This document shows, piece by piece, positions 1 to 6,261 of a stretch of 64,000 nucleotides of DNA. The notes beneath the pieces are model-generated. The model searched no databases. It was not told where the DNA came from and worked only from the letters and a program-made list of their open reading frames with translations. The first letter of the stretch is position 1, and each line of letters begins with the position of its first letter. The DNA is from an uncultured Prochlorococcus sp. (GTDB lineage Bacteria > Cyanobacteriota > Cyanobacteriia > PCC-6307 > Cyanobiaceae), in NCBI GenBank assembly GCA_902591865.1, contig CACJCK010000001.1, forward strand, positions 1-64,000, read 5' to 3'. The translations under genes and the position numbers were made by a program.

Positions 1-118
1 AGATCTTAAAGAAGAATTTAAAGCAAAATATGATCAAATTAATAAACAAGCAAAAGAAGATTATTTATCAGAACAAAAAGAAATGCAGAAAATATATCGA
101 AAGAAAAAATGCGATTAA
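1..118 (+). CDS. C-terminal end of a truncated Lys/Glu-rich protein
   Basis: An open frame enters from the left window edge and ends at TAA 116-118, leaving 38 visible residues. They are almost all charged (Lys, Glu, Gln, Asp) and look like the helical tail of a larger protein. The beginning lies outside the window, so no function can be given. Confidence 0.5.
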   Translation, partial: DLKEEFKAKYDQINKQAKEDYLSEQKEMQKIYRKKKCD

Positions 119-136
119 GTCACTTATGGTTTTTAA

Positions 137-178
137 ATGAAACGCTTACTACTTGCACCGCTAATAGTTAATAATTAA
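137..178 (+). pseudogene. Signal-peptide relic (MKRLLLAPL start)
   Basis: ATG at 137 opens a 13-codon frame reading MKRLLLAPLIVNN before a stop. This is the start of a typical secretion signal with no mature protein behind it. Nearly the same nucleotides recur at 1036-1058 and, more diverged, on the minus strand near 4903-4935 and at the start of the secreted gene at 4036-4347. I infer the remains of a duplicated gene family rather than a functional peptide. Confidence 0.45.
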
Positions 179-228
179 CAGCCAATTTAGAAAGAATCGT
201 ATACCATTTGTAAAAATCAAAATCTTTA

Positions 229-594
229 ATGCAAAAAACTATTTTAATTGGTTTAATTGCTGGCATTGCAGGGCTTGCAATTGGTTATAAAGTTCCAAAA
301 GACAAGAATGTTGGTTATGTAATGATTTCTGGCAGGGTTACAAATCCAGAACAAGCAGGTAAATACTTTTCAAAAGTAAATGATGTCGTTGTTAAAGGTT
401 GCGGAGCAAAGACATTATCAGTTGATTTCGAGACTGATGTTAGAGAGGGATATGACGGTCCTTTCTCTGTACTTTCACAATTCCCTAGTAAACAAGCAGC
501 AATTGATTGTTATGAAGGACCATATCAAGAATTAATTCCATTAAGAAAAGGAGCTTTAGATATGAATTTTCGAATAATTGAAAGAAATAGATAA
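229..594 (+). CDS. DUF1330-like protein with N-terminal membrane helix
   Basis: 121 residues. Residues 3-20 form a glycine-rich hydrophobic helix, either an uncleaved anchor or a signal. The rest resembles the DUF1330 alpha/beta fold (dimeric ferredoxin-like family): a YVMISGRV strand, NPEQAGKYF, a central Gly-rich stretch, and the FPSKQAAIDCYEGPYQELI signature near residues 85-102. The family's role is unknown. It is a monocistronic gene between a signal-peptide relic and a terminator-like repeat. The domain call rests on motif resemblance only. Confidence 0.7.
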   Translation: MQKTILIGLIAGIAGLAIGYKVPKDKNVGYVMISGRVTNPEQAGKYFSKVNDVVVKGCGAKTLSVDFETDVREGYDGPFSVLSQFPSKQAAIDCYEGPYQELIPLRKGALDMNFRIIERNR

Positions 595-668
595 AAAAAG
601 AGGAGTAGGCTGCACCAAAGCCCCTAAAATAACCGCACTGCGTAAACATAGTATTAACTTTTGATTGA

Positions 669-708
669 TTGACCGTCGTTATAAAATAAGGAGCAATAAG
701 CTCCTTTT
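669..708 (+). repeat. 40-bp intergenic element, copy A, containing a hairpin
   Basis: First of three copies of an element with consensus TTGACAGTCGA-CTAAAATAAGGGGCAATT-TCTCCTTTT. Here the second half forms a stem AAGGAGC (688-694), loop AATAA, GCTCCTT (700-706), followed by T residues. It could terminate the DUF1330 gene upstream. Copy B is at 1071-1110 and copy C is inverted at 4628-4667; each matches copy B at about 34 of 40 positions. Confidence 0.7.
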
Positions 709-809
709 GTTATTCCAAGTCAGAAGTTAATTTAAATTTAAAATATAAACTTTCTTTAAATAATTCTTAAATCTGATGTGAGATTTTTAAGAAAATTAAA
801 TTAGTTTTC

Positions 810-1031
810 TTGAAATTATTCTCTGCTTATTTGATCTTAATGATTAGTATTTACATCACTGGATGTTATTCAAAAATTAATACTTGTTCTGAATGGAAAT
901 TAGGCAATATTTCTTATAAATTAGCATCAAATAAATTAGGTTTAAAAAATGGGGTAGATGAATATGGTTTAGATGGTGTTCAATATCTTAATGTATCAAA
1001 ATTTTGTGGTGGCTTAGATTTTTCAAAATAA
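810..1031 (+). CDS. Small putative lipoprotein
   Basis: 73 residues from a TTG start, the only plausible start in frame. The N-terminus (MKLFSAYLILMISIYITGC) has a basic residue, a hydrophobic core and a lipobox-like ITGC, so Cys19 is the expected lipidated residue. The mature part is about 55 residues with two more cysteines and no domain I recognise. It is probably attached to a membrane facing the periplasm or lumen. The gene lies between copies A and B of the 40-bp element. Confidence 0.55.
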   Translation: MKLFSAYLILMISIYITGCYSKINTCSEWKLGNISYKLASNKLGLKNGVDEYGLDGVQYLNVSKFCGGLDFSK

Positions 1032-1035
1032 ACCA

Positions 1036-1058
1036 AATGCTTACTACTTGCACCGCTA
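1036..1058 (+). pseudogene. Second signal-peptide relic
   Basis: TGCTTACTACTTGCACCGCTA repeats, with one changed base at the left end, the sequence encoding KRLLLAPL in the relic at 137-178. Here the in-frame ATG is missing and the frame closes within two codons. It lies directly before copy B of the 40-bp element. Confidence 0.4.
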
Positions 1059-1070
1059 TATTAAATACTT

Positions 1071-1110
1071 TTGACAGTCGATCTAAAATAAGGGGCAATT
1101 ATCTCCTTTT
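1071..1110 (+). repeat. 40-bp intergenic element, copy B
   Basis: Begins TTGACAGTCGATCTAAAATA and ends TCTCCTTTT. It matches copy A (669-708) at about 34 of 40 positions and inverted copy C (4628-4667) at about 34 of 40. The hairpin half is imperfect here. It could carry promoter (TTGACA with an A/T-rich block) or terminator function; the sequence does not settle which. Confidence 0.7.
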
Positions 1111-1174
1111 AATTAGCTATCTTTAAAAAGATATTCGAAATTTTAAAAGCAAATAAAAAAATATTTCTATAAAG

Positions 1175-1852
1175 ATGGAATTACCAGAAGCAATTCTTTT
1201 TGATTTAGATGGGGTATTACTAGATACAGAACCATTACTAGCTAATGCCTGGTATGAAACCGCAAAAGAATATAATTACTATTTATCAAACGATAAATTA
1301 CTAGAATTAAAAGGAAGAAGAAGAATAGATTGCGCAAAAATAGTTTTCAAATGGATAAATGAAGAAATCACAATAGAAGAATTACTCATTACTCAAAAGT
1401 TAAAAGTAGATAAAGTACTTACTAAAGCAAAACCTTTTAAAGGAGCAATAGAATTAATCAAATTTTGTATAAATACAAAATTACCTATTGCACTAGTAAC
1501 AAGTAGTAGTAGTGAAAGTTTTAAAATAAAAAGCTCTGCAAATCCCTGGTTAAATTTATTCAATACAAAGGTTCTTGGAGATGATAAATTCATTTCTGAT
1601 GGCAAGCCTTCGCCTGATCCTTATTTGAGAGCATTAAAAATATTGGATGTAGATCCAAGGAAATCATGGGTTATAGAAGACTCATATGCAGGATCTATCT
1701 CAGGACTTAAAGCGGAATGTAATTTAATGTTTTTTTCAAAAGATATTGAAATACTAAATAAATTAATAAATGAATTTAACCAAGAAAAGATTCAAAAAAT
1801 TAATGATTTATCAGAAATTATTTATTATTTAAAGTTATATAAAGGATTTTAA
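1175..1852 (+). CDS. HAD-superfamily hydrolase (beta-phosphoglucomutase-like subfamily)
   Basis: 225 residues with the HAD motifs in order. Motif I is FDLDGVLLDTE at 9-19 (nucleophile Asp10, acid/base Asp12). Motif II is VTSSSS near 110. The motif III lysine lies in DGKPSPDPYLRAL near 147-159. Motif IV is VIEDSYAGSISGL near 171. The cap between motifs I and II is alpha-helical, as in phosphoglycolate phosphatases and beta-phosphoglucomutases. A small phosphorylated metabolite is the likely substrate, but it cannot be named. Cytoplasmic, with no obvious operon partner. Confidence 0.85.
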   Translation: MELPEAILFDLDGVLLDTEPLLANAWYETAKEYNYYLSNDKLLELKGRRRIDCAKIVFKWINEEITIEELLITQKLKVDKVLTKAKPFKGAIELIKFCINTKLPIALVTSSSSESFKIKSSANPWLNLFNTKVLGDDKFISDGKPSPDPYLRALKILDVDPRKSWVIEDSYAGSISGLKAECNLMFFSKDIEILNKLINEFNQEKIQKINDLSEIIYYLKLYKGF

Positions 1853-1853
1853 A

Positions 1854-1937
1854 TCAATCTAATAAATTTGCTAATTCTTCTAATATTTTTTCCTTAGGTA
1901 ATTCTTCCAACAAGACAAATAAATGAAACGCTTGATA
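1854..1937 (-). pseudogene. Possible C-terminal protein fragment without a start
   Basis: On the minus strand a frame open from an upstream TAA reads a helical, Leu/Glu-rich tail (LLEELPKEKILEELANLLD) ending in TGA at 1856-1854. The composition looks protein-coding, but there is no ATG; only TTG codons could start it. It is either a remnant or a very short unrecognised gene. Confidence 0.25.
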
Positions 1938-1962
1938 TTAACTCGACCCAAAGACTAAATTA

Positions 1963-2082
1963 ATGGAATTTTTAAAGGAGCTTTGGCAGAATCATTATGA
2001 CCCATACCATGCAATTCTTGGTATAAGTGGAGTAATAGAATTGTTGGTAATTTATAATCAATTACTCAATAAATATCATTAA
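1963..2082 (+). CDS. Small hypothetical protein, 39 aa
   Basis: ATG at 1963 to TAA at 2080. The N-terminal half is aromatic and polar (MEFLKELWQNHYDPYH); the middle (AILGISGVIELLVIYNQLL) could be a short membrane helix. TTTAAAGGAG inside the gene is not a ribosome site for it, and no good Shine-Dalgarno precedes the ATG. Unrecognised. Confidence 0.4.
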   Translation: MEFLKELWQNHYDPYHAILGISGVIELLVIYNQLLNKYH

Positions 2083-2099
2083 TCACAAACCATCGTGGA

Positions 2100-2252
2100 T
2101 TAAGCAGCATCAGATATATTGTTATTCGTATCTTCAATCTTTTCAATCTCTTTAATCATTTCCTCTATCCATAAAGTATTATCTTCTGATCTCTTTTTAA
2201 AATAAGAAATCTTAAGTTGATTGATTTCTAATGTCTCATAATCTCCACTCAT
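2100..2252 (-). CDS. Small hypothetical protein, 50 aa, charged helix
   Basis: Starts at ATG 2252 and ends at TAA 2100. It is a soluble, strongly charged sequence (Glu/Lys/Asp) with a heptad-like stretch TLWIEEMIKEIEKIED, so a coiled coil is likely. The style resembles the 46-aa protein at 32527-32667, but I see no clear homology. Function unknown. Confidence 0.5.
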   Translation of the reverse strand: MSGDYETLEINQLKISYFKKRSEDNTLWIEEMIKEIEKIEDTNNNISDAA

Positions 2253-2409
2253 AAAATTTTCCTAAATTTATAACCATTTAAATTTTAGTTAGTTTATTTA
2301 TTAGTTTTACTAAGGGGAAAATAAGAAAAAATTAATTTATGGTTAATATGAACTAAGACAAATTAAATATTATTTATAAAAATATCGGAAACACTTAATT
2401 TACCTAATG

Positions 2410-2643
2410 CTACCCACCAGTACAGAAACGAACCGCATCAGCTGTTGGCGAACCAGTCGCTTTCATTTCTTCAACACATTCATTAAAGAACTTTGATTCT
2501 TTTTTTAATGAGCAAAAGCTTAGTGCAATAGCTACTAAGGCAACAGCTGATACAACTGCTGATCCTAGTTGTATCACTCCGTAAGCAAGCATAGCTTTAT
2601 TCTTTTTAAAATCTTTTTTTGTATCTTTCTTTTTATCAGACAT
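2410..2643 (-). CDS. Small single-helix membrane protein with Cys-containing tail
   Basis: 77 residues: a very basic start (SDKKKDTKKDFKKNK), a membrane helix at about 20-42 (VIQLGSAVVSAVALVAIALSF), then a tail with three cysteines ending RFCTGG. Two of the cysteines may pair outside the membrane. The basic N-terminus predicts a cytoplasmic start. The family is not recognised. Confidence 0.6.
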   Translation of the reverse strand: MSDKKKDTKKDFKKNKAMLAYGVIQLGSAVVSAVALVAIALSFCSLKKESKFFNECVEEMKATGSPTADAVRFCTGG

Positions 2644-2940
2644 TTTTTTTTACATTCTTGGCTTATTATATTCAACTAAATAACTAGACTCCAGATAAAG
2701 AAAAGGTAAGTTATAAAATTAAATGTTAAATGTATATTGTTATTCCCATAACCAAATTCTGAAGAGGAAAAGCTCAAACTAAAAAGTAGAAAAAGTGATG
2801 AGAAAATTAATTAAAAATTTATTTGAAATTAATTATTTTGTGATTGGTTTTTGAAAATAATTTAATTTCTTAAAGATAACGTTTTCTTAAATTATTTTTA
2901 AATTTCATATGACATAGATATAGATAATTGAATAATCTTA

Positions 2941-3342
2941 ATGCATATTGATGATGCAGTGTTTTTAGAGGATTTGTGCCCTAAGCTCAAATTAAGATTT
3001 TGGCGAAAGTCTATTCATACATTTACGAGCAAAAGATGCATATATTGCGGAAAACCTTCAGAATCTATTGATCATATATTGCCACGAAGTAAAGGAGGTT
3101 TAAACTTAACAGAAAATTGTGTTCCAGCTTGTCTTTCATGCAATGGAGACAAATCAGATGAGAATGTTTTTGATTGGTATAGAAAGAAAAAATTTTATGA
3201 TCCTAGAAGAGCTATGGCTATTAGAGCATGGTTAGATGGAGACTTAATATTATCTATAAGATTATTACAATGGGCTAATCAAGAAATTAAGGAAAATAAA
3301 GCAAATTTTGAACAAGAAGAATCAAATCTAGAAGCTGCTTAA
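2941..3342 (+). CDS. HNH endonuclease family protein
   Basis: 133 residues. A zinc-ribbon HNH core begins with CIYCGK at 34-39, continues with IDHILPRSKGG at 44-54 (the His-containing metal-binding element), then ENC and CLSCNGDKSD near 65-75, giving the CxxC...CxxC pair plus the N and H of the motif. A helical C-terminal part follows (YDPRRAMAIRAWLDGD). HNH proteins of this size cut or nick DNA, either in mobile elements or in housekeeping roles. No intron, intein or terminase gene is near, so its role is open. Confidence 0.85.
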   Translation: MHIDDAVFLEDLCPKLKLRFWRKSIHTFTSKRCIYCGKPSESIDHILPRSKGGLNLTENCVPACLSCNGDKSDENVFDWYRKKKFYDPRRAMAIRAWLDGDLILSIRLLQWANQEIKENKANFEQEESNLEAA

Positions 3343-3360
3343 CTATCAAAGATAATTAAG

Positions 3361-3483
3361 TTAATGGAATATATTAAATATAAATAAGAGAAAAACAGAA
3401 AAAACTTTTTCAGGAAAGCTTTGTAGTTTTTGACTAGAATAATCCATTACTTCTGCTATTTCCAAATCAGAGAGATAAAACAA
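3361..3483 (-). CDS. Possible 40-aa protein, TTG start
   Basis: A frame from TTG 3483 to TAA 3361 encodes an acidic front (YLSDLEIAEVMDYSSQ) followed by a hydrophobic tail rich in Phe/Leu. It lies in the gap between the HNH gene and the YFAEPN gene. The start is weak and the frame could be a remnant. Confidence 0.25.
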   Translation of the reverse strand: MFYLSDLEIAEVMDYSSQKLQSFPEKVFSVFLLFIFNIFH

Positions 3484-3512
3484 TAAAGGAATGCATTAAC
3501 TCTGCAAGGAAA

Positions 3513-3713
3513 TTAGAAAAAAGAAAAAATCATCATTTGTTTATATTTTGAGGAACTAATAACTAAATTTAAACTTGATATATTATGGAATTTTTTATGC
3601 GTAAAATTACAAAATTCATTTTCATCTGAATAGTTAATTAAATCAACTGCATTAATATTTGAATCAAACCACAGGTCATATTCTATATAATTTGGCTCTG
3701 CAAAATAAGTCAT
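3513..3713 (-). CDS. YFAEPN-family small protein, copy 1
   Basis: 66 residues beginning MTYFAEPNYIEYDLWFDSN. It is a clear paralogue of the plus-strand protein at 14889-15071: both share YFAEPN-IEYD-WFD-NI-VDL-NYSDE-EF, H-KFH and the NL-I-SS ending. It is acidic and aromatic with no membrane segment. A DUF3764 gene lies on the same strand upstream (4340-4624), and the second copy also has a DUF3764 neighbour, so the two families seem to have been duplicated together. Function unknown. The last 10 residues differ from copy 2. Confidence 0.65.
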   Translation of the reverse strand: MTYFAEPNYIEYDLWFDSNINAVDLINYSDENEFCNFTHKKFHNISSLNLVISSSKYKQMMIFSFF

Positions 3714-4035
3714 ACCAAATTTATTTCAAAAAGAAAAAGCTTCTCTATTTCGTGTGAGGAGAATATAGAAGCGACCTAAGCTTAAAAGATTTAATGAACT
3801 CTTCTTTAAGAATTAAATAAGATACGAATAAGAAAAAATAAAATATTATTTTAATTTAAAAATATGATTAGTTTACTTGCTGCATACTATAAAAAACTGC
3901 ATCCAAGACCACTGCTTTGCTTTAGAAGAATTAAATGCATTATTAGAATCACATTTTAAAGTTATAAGCAAGTTATGAATTGTTTAAAAGAAAAAAAAAG
4001 AAACAAAAAGAAAGGAATTTTTGCGCTGCTGAAAA
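3714..4035. other. Gene-poor gap with an imperfect hairpin
   Basis: About 320 bases with no convincing gene. Arms GCTTCTCTATT (3739-3749) and AATATAGAAGC (3762-3772) pair with one mismatch and sit just upstream of the minus-strand YFAEPN gene, so they may lie in its leader or promoter. A 31-codon plus-strand frame at 3864 (MISLLAAYYKKLHPRP) has no support. Confidence 0.4.
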
Positions 4036-4347
4036 TTACACGTTTACAGTTATGGATGGTTTAGATGAGGCTACAAAACTAAGAAGAGCAATTAAAACAT
4101 TTTCTGCAATTTTTAAAGCCTCAGCCGGCTCTTTATCCTTGTTTATTCCAAATACCAAGGTACAGGCACCAACACCCAATGCTCTTGCAATACAATCATC
4201 ATTTCCAATTTCATCACAGGGTAATCTAAAAGACTCTTCAATCTTTTTCAGATCATAACCATTCTCATCTTCTGGAAAGCCAGCTTGAGCGTTAAAAGGA
4301 AATAAAAATAATATTGCAGCAAGAAGTAGGCGTTTAAAATTATTCAG
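4036..4347 (-). CDS. Small secreted protein with lost or non-standard start codon
   Basis: An intact minus-strand frame runs from CTG 4347 to TAA 4036 (103 codons) and has no ATG, GTG or TTG at its front. The N-terminus NNFKRLLLAAILFLFPFNAQAG is a textbook signal peptide with cleavage after AQA. The mature part has three cysteines (PCDEIGNDDCIARALGVGAC), suggesting a periplasmic fold. The codons for FKRLLL align with ATGAAACGCTTACTACTT of the relic at 137, so the ancestral ATG appears to have become TTT. Translation, if any, would start at CTG, overlapping the stop of the DUF3764 gene. Confidence 0.5.
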   Translation of the reverse strand: MNNFKRLLLAAILFLFPFNAQAGFPEDENGYDLKKIEESFRLPCDEIGNDDCIARALGVGACTLVFGINKDKEPAEALKIAENVLIALLSFVASSKPSITVNV

Positions 4348-4624
4348 AAATCCAGCGGTTAATTATTGTTCCTTCATAAATATGACCAGATGCTTCAACT
4401 ATTGGTTTAGTTTCTGGATTAACAAAGATGTCGTAACAAGTATTTACTGGTCCTTGAAACATAACAGTTGCTCTTTGGGGGTCTCCCAATGATTTGCCAA
4501 TATAAAAAGTTTTTACTCCCATCTCTTTAAACATGGCCTGTTGTTCAGGAGCATTCATATGAGCCTCATATTCCTCAAAAGTATTGCTTAATTTGAAATC
4601 TAAAACAGTTGTTTCAATTGACAT
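4340..4624 (-). CDS. DUF3764 family protein, copy 1
   Basis: 94 residues matching the DUF3764 pattern known from marine picocyanobacteria: an N-terminal TTVLDFKLSNTFEEYEAHM strand-helix, a central IGKSLGDPQRATVMFQG, and the tail SGHIYEGTIINRWISE. It is small, soluble and alpha/beta, possibly in the dimeric ferredoxin-like class; function unknown. The paralogue at 14464-14748 shares the framework but differs in the central surface. The inverted 40-bp element (4628-4667) forms its promoter region, with TTGACA at its far end. Its 3' end overlaps the next secreted reading frame. Confidence 0.8.
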   Translation of the reverse strand: MSIETTVLDFKLSNTFEEYEAHMNAPEQQAMFKEMGVKTFYIGKSLGDPQRATVMFQGPVNTCYDIFVNPETKPIVEASGHIYEGTIINRWISE

Positions 4625-4627
4625 AAA

Positions 4628-4667
4628 AAAAGGAGCGAATTACCCTTTATTCTAGTTCGACTGTCAA
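4628..4667 (-). repeat. 40-bp intergenic element, copy C (inverted)
   Basis: Read on the minus strand it begins TTGACAGTCGAACTAGAATA and ends CGCTCCTTTT, four bases before the ATG of DUF3764 copy 1. This position suggests that the element can act as promoter and leader DNA here, unlike copy A, where it looks like a terminator. Confidence 0.65.
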
Positions 4668-4756
4668 TTTAAAAAATCACCTTTAGGTGTTGAAAAACAA
4701 ACTTAGTATTTTCTTAAAATCTTAAAAATCTAGTATTGAGATATAAGTTAAAAAAA

Positions 4757-4897
4757 ATGGAATTAGTCCAAAAAGAAGAGACTTCATTAGGTTTGGAATC
4801 ATTCGATGTTTTAGGGTTTAATTCCCAAGAGCAACTTGAATTAGAAATTTCAAAACTAATTAAAATTAGACCTGAATTAGAAACTAGTAGGGAGTAA
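4757..4897 (+). CDS. Small acidic hypothetical protein, 46 aa
   Basis: ATG 4757 to TAA 4897. Acidic, helical composition (FNSQEQLELEISKLIKIRPELET), plausible as a soluble coiled-coil peptide. A minus-strand frame covers the same bases (it starts MKRLLHEPL at 4929); only one of the two is likely real, and the plus-strand composition looks more natural. Confidence 0.35.
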   Translation: MELVQKEETSLGLESFDVLGFNSQEQLELEISKLIKIRPELETSRE

Positions 4898-4902
4898 ATT
4901 GA

Positions 4903-4935
4903 TAGCGGTTCATGAAGTAAACGTTTCATTTAATA
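4903..4935 (-). pseudogene. Third signal-peptide relic
   Basis: On the minus strand, TAAATGAAACGTTTACTTCA and then TGAACCGCTA is a diverged copy of the ATGAAACGCTTACTACTTGCACC relic at 137-165. The frame runs on as MKRLLHEPLSIY but then becomes low-complexity sequence antisense to another frame, so I treat it as a relic. Confidence 0.3.
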
Positions 4936-5000
4936 TTCTCTATCCTTTAATTATTAGTTTTGATTTAATTCTTCCAAGTCACTTCTCGATACCCATTAAA

Positions 5001-5032
5001 AAAGTCAGCCAGTATTCCTACTAGCTGACTTT
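5001..5032 (-). terminator. Terminator hairpin after the minus-strand hli pair
   Basis: AAAGTCAGC (5001-5009) pairs perfectly with GCTGACTTT (5024-5032) around a 14-base loop. It stands 24 bases beyond the stop of the 35-aa gene that follows hli, as expected for an intrinsic terminator of that two-gene unit, though the following T-run is short. Confidence 0.6.
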
Positions 5033-5055
5033 CATGACGATATACGTTTTGAAAA

Positions 5056-5163
5056 CTATACGAATGTATTTGTTGTTGTGATACTTAAAACAACTGCAAC
5101 AAAGAATATGTAAGGAACCACCTTAAGGGGTACATATCCCTGTCTTTTAGATATAAAATCCAT
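5056..5163 (-). CDS. MDFISK-family 35-aa membrane peptide, copy 1
   Basis: Encodes MDFISKRQGYVPLKVVPYIF and a hydrophobic continuation ending TTNTFV: a short polar front followed by one membrane helix. It starts directly after the hli stop codon (TAA then ATG), so the two are almost certainly co-transcribed and translationally coupled. A close paralogue lies at 29046-29156 before a carotenoid-type oxidoreductase gene. A small thylakoid partner of Hli or photosystem proteins is a reasonable guess, nothing more. Confidence 0.7.
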   Translation of the reverse strand: MDFISKRQGYVPLKVVPYIFFVAVVLSITTTNTFV

Positions 5164-5298
5164 TTATACAAACCCAGGAATAATTTGTCCTGTTGTTAGA
5201 TATGCGCCAATAAGGGCAATAAAGCCGATCATTGCAAATCTACCATTGAGCTTCTCAGCTACAATTTTTTCCTTCTCAACTGTTTTTGTTTCGTTCAT
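5164..5298 (-). CDS. hli: High-light-inducible protein (Hli), 44 aa
   Basis: Single-helix chlorophyll-binding-type protein. The Hli/ELIP motif EKLNGRFAMIGF at 15-26 contains the chlorophyll-ligand pattern ExxNxR, followed by the rest of the helix and the tail TTGQIIPGFV. That tail marks the multicopy Prochlorococcus Hli class also found in cyanophages (established knowledge). Such proteins sit in thylakoid membranes and help dissipate excess energy. First gene of a two-gene minus-strand unit. Confidence 0.92.
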   Translation of the reverse strand: MNETKTVEKEKIVAEKLNGRFAMIGFIALIGAYLTTGQIIPGFV

Positions 5299-5424
5299 TT
5301 GCTTAGTTGGTTGTTTGGCTAAGACGCTTCCAAATGCAATCTTTAAATAAATCTAATGATTGCAAATTATAAGTGTGAGTATAATTACTTACTCTCATAC
5401 CCCCTATAAGCTGAACTTATTAAG

Positions 5425-5574
5425 CTATCTTCCCACCTTTGCATATTCGAGATTAAAAAAATATTTTTCACCATCATCGTTGCTGTCATCGTCGTCATCA
5501 TTGAAAGAGGCAATCAAGACATAAATACCTCCCAACCCAAGGGTCATCGATAAGTAGAGAATAGGATCAGTCAT
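5425..5574 (-). CDS. Small membrane protein with acidic Asp-rich tail, 49 aa
   Basis: Starts MTDPILYLSMTLGLGGIYVL, a single membrane helix, followed by an acidic run (NDDDDDSNDDGE) and a short KYFFNLEYAKVGR end. The architecture suggests a thylakoid or plasma-membrane anchor exposing a strongly negative loop. It is transcribed away from the plus-strand hli genes that begin 218 bases upstream. Not recognised as a named photosystem subunit. Confidence 0.6.
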   Translation of the reverse strand: MTDPILYLSMTLGLGGIYVLIASFNDDDDDSNDDGEKYFFNLEYAKVGR

Positions 5575-5791
5575 TATTTAATTTTGATCAATCAAAAACA
5601 AATCCGGGGGAGCTTTTTCATATCTCTATGATCTTTTAATTATTAGCTTCAAATTTAAAAATTAATTACTTACTGTTACGTATCTGTATCATAATTGCCT
5701 TATTAGTGCCGAATTACACATATTTTTAACCTTTTTCTTTACATTAGTTAATATAAATGTTATGTTTATTAACAATTAAATTATTTAACTA

Positions 5792-6001
5792 ATGACTAAT
5801 TCTTCATACATAACTACAGAATCAGGCGGAAGGCAAAATATTTTCCCAACTGAGCCTCGTCCTTATGTTGATCAATCTGTTTCTTACGATGGATATCCTC
5901 AAAACGCAGAAAAAGTTAATGGTCGTTGGGCAATGATTGGTTTAGTTGCACTTTTGGGAGCTTATGTAACTACAGGTCAAATAATTCCAGGTATTTTTTA
6001 A
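5792..6001 (+). CDS. hli: High-light-inducible protein (Hli), 69 aa
   Basis: A polar, proline-containing N-terminal extension of about 37 residues precedes the Hli core EKVNGRWAMIGLVALLGAY and the tail TTGQIIPGIF. Glu/Asn/Arg of the chlorophyll-binding motif are present. Expected in thylakoids under high light or other stress. The TAA stop shares its last A with the ATG of the next hli gene, indicating a translationally coupled operon with the genes at 6001, 6262 and perhaps 6499. The 220-bp upstream region is A/T-rich, with a TTTACATTAGTTAA-like direct repeat that loosely resembles a cyanobacterial high-light element. Confidence 0.93.
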   Translation: MTNSSYITTESGGRQNIFPTEPRPYVDQSVSYDGYPQNAEKVNGRWAMIGLVALLGAYVTTGQIIPGIF

Positions 6002-6261
6002 TGTCTCCTCTTTCAGGCTTTTTAGCTGTAATTGTATTCTTCACAGCTATCCTCGTTGCTTATCTAACCAAGCAATTTCAAAACGAAAATTTAAACTATC
6101 TAATTTCAAATCCAATGACAAATTCAAACCCTAAAGTAAAAACAATCGAAAAAGAAAAAGTTGTTGCAGAAACTCTCAATGGCAGATTCGCAATGCTTGG
6201 ATTAATTGCTGCTGTCGGAGCTTACTTAACAACAGGCCAAATAATACCAGGTTTTGTATAA
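6001..6261 (+). CDS. hli: Two-segment Hli protein with an extra N-terminal membrane helix
   Basis: From the ATG at 6001 the protein is 86 residues. Residues 2-23 (SPLSGFLAVIVFFTAILVAYLT) form a membrane helix. A polar linker follows, then a standard Hli core EKVVAETLNGRFAMLGLIAA with the tail TTGQIIPGFV. The start at 6001 overlaps the previous stop by one base, which supports it. A shorter 48-aa Hli could start at an internal ATG (6115), so the extra helix may be an optional domain or a fused small gene. Confidence 0.85.
   Translation: MSPLSGFLAVIVFFTAILVAYLTKQFQNENLNYLISNPMTNSNPKVKTIEKEKVVAETLNGRFAMLGLIAAVGAYLTTGQIIPGFV

Noticed and set aside
3980-4258. Plus-strand 92-codon frame
   Set aside because: It is antisense to the secreted frame at 4036-4347, whose signal peptide and Cys pattern look real; the plus-strand protein is Lys-rich then unstructured.
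4714-4929. Minus-strand 71-codon frame starting MKRLLHEPL
   Set aside because: Only the first bases match the signal-peptide family; the rest is low-complexity antisense of a better plus-strand frame.
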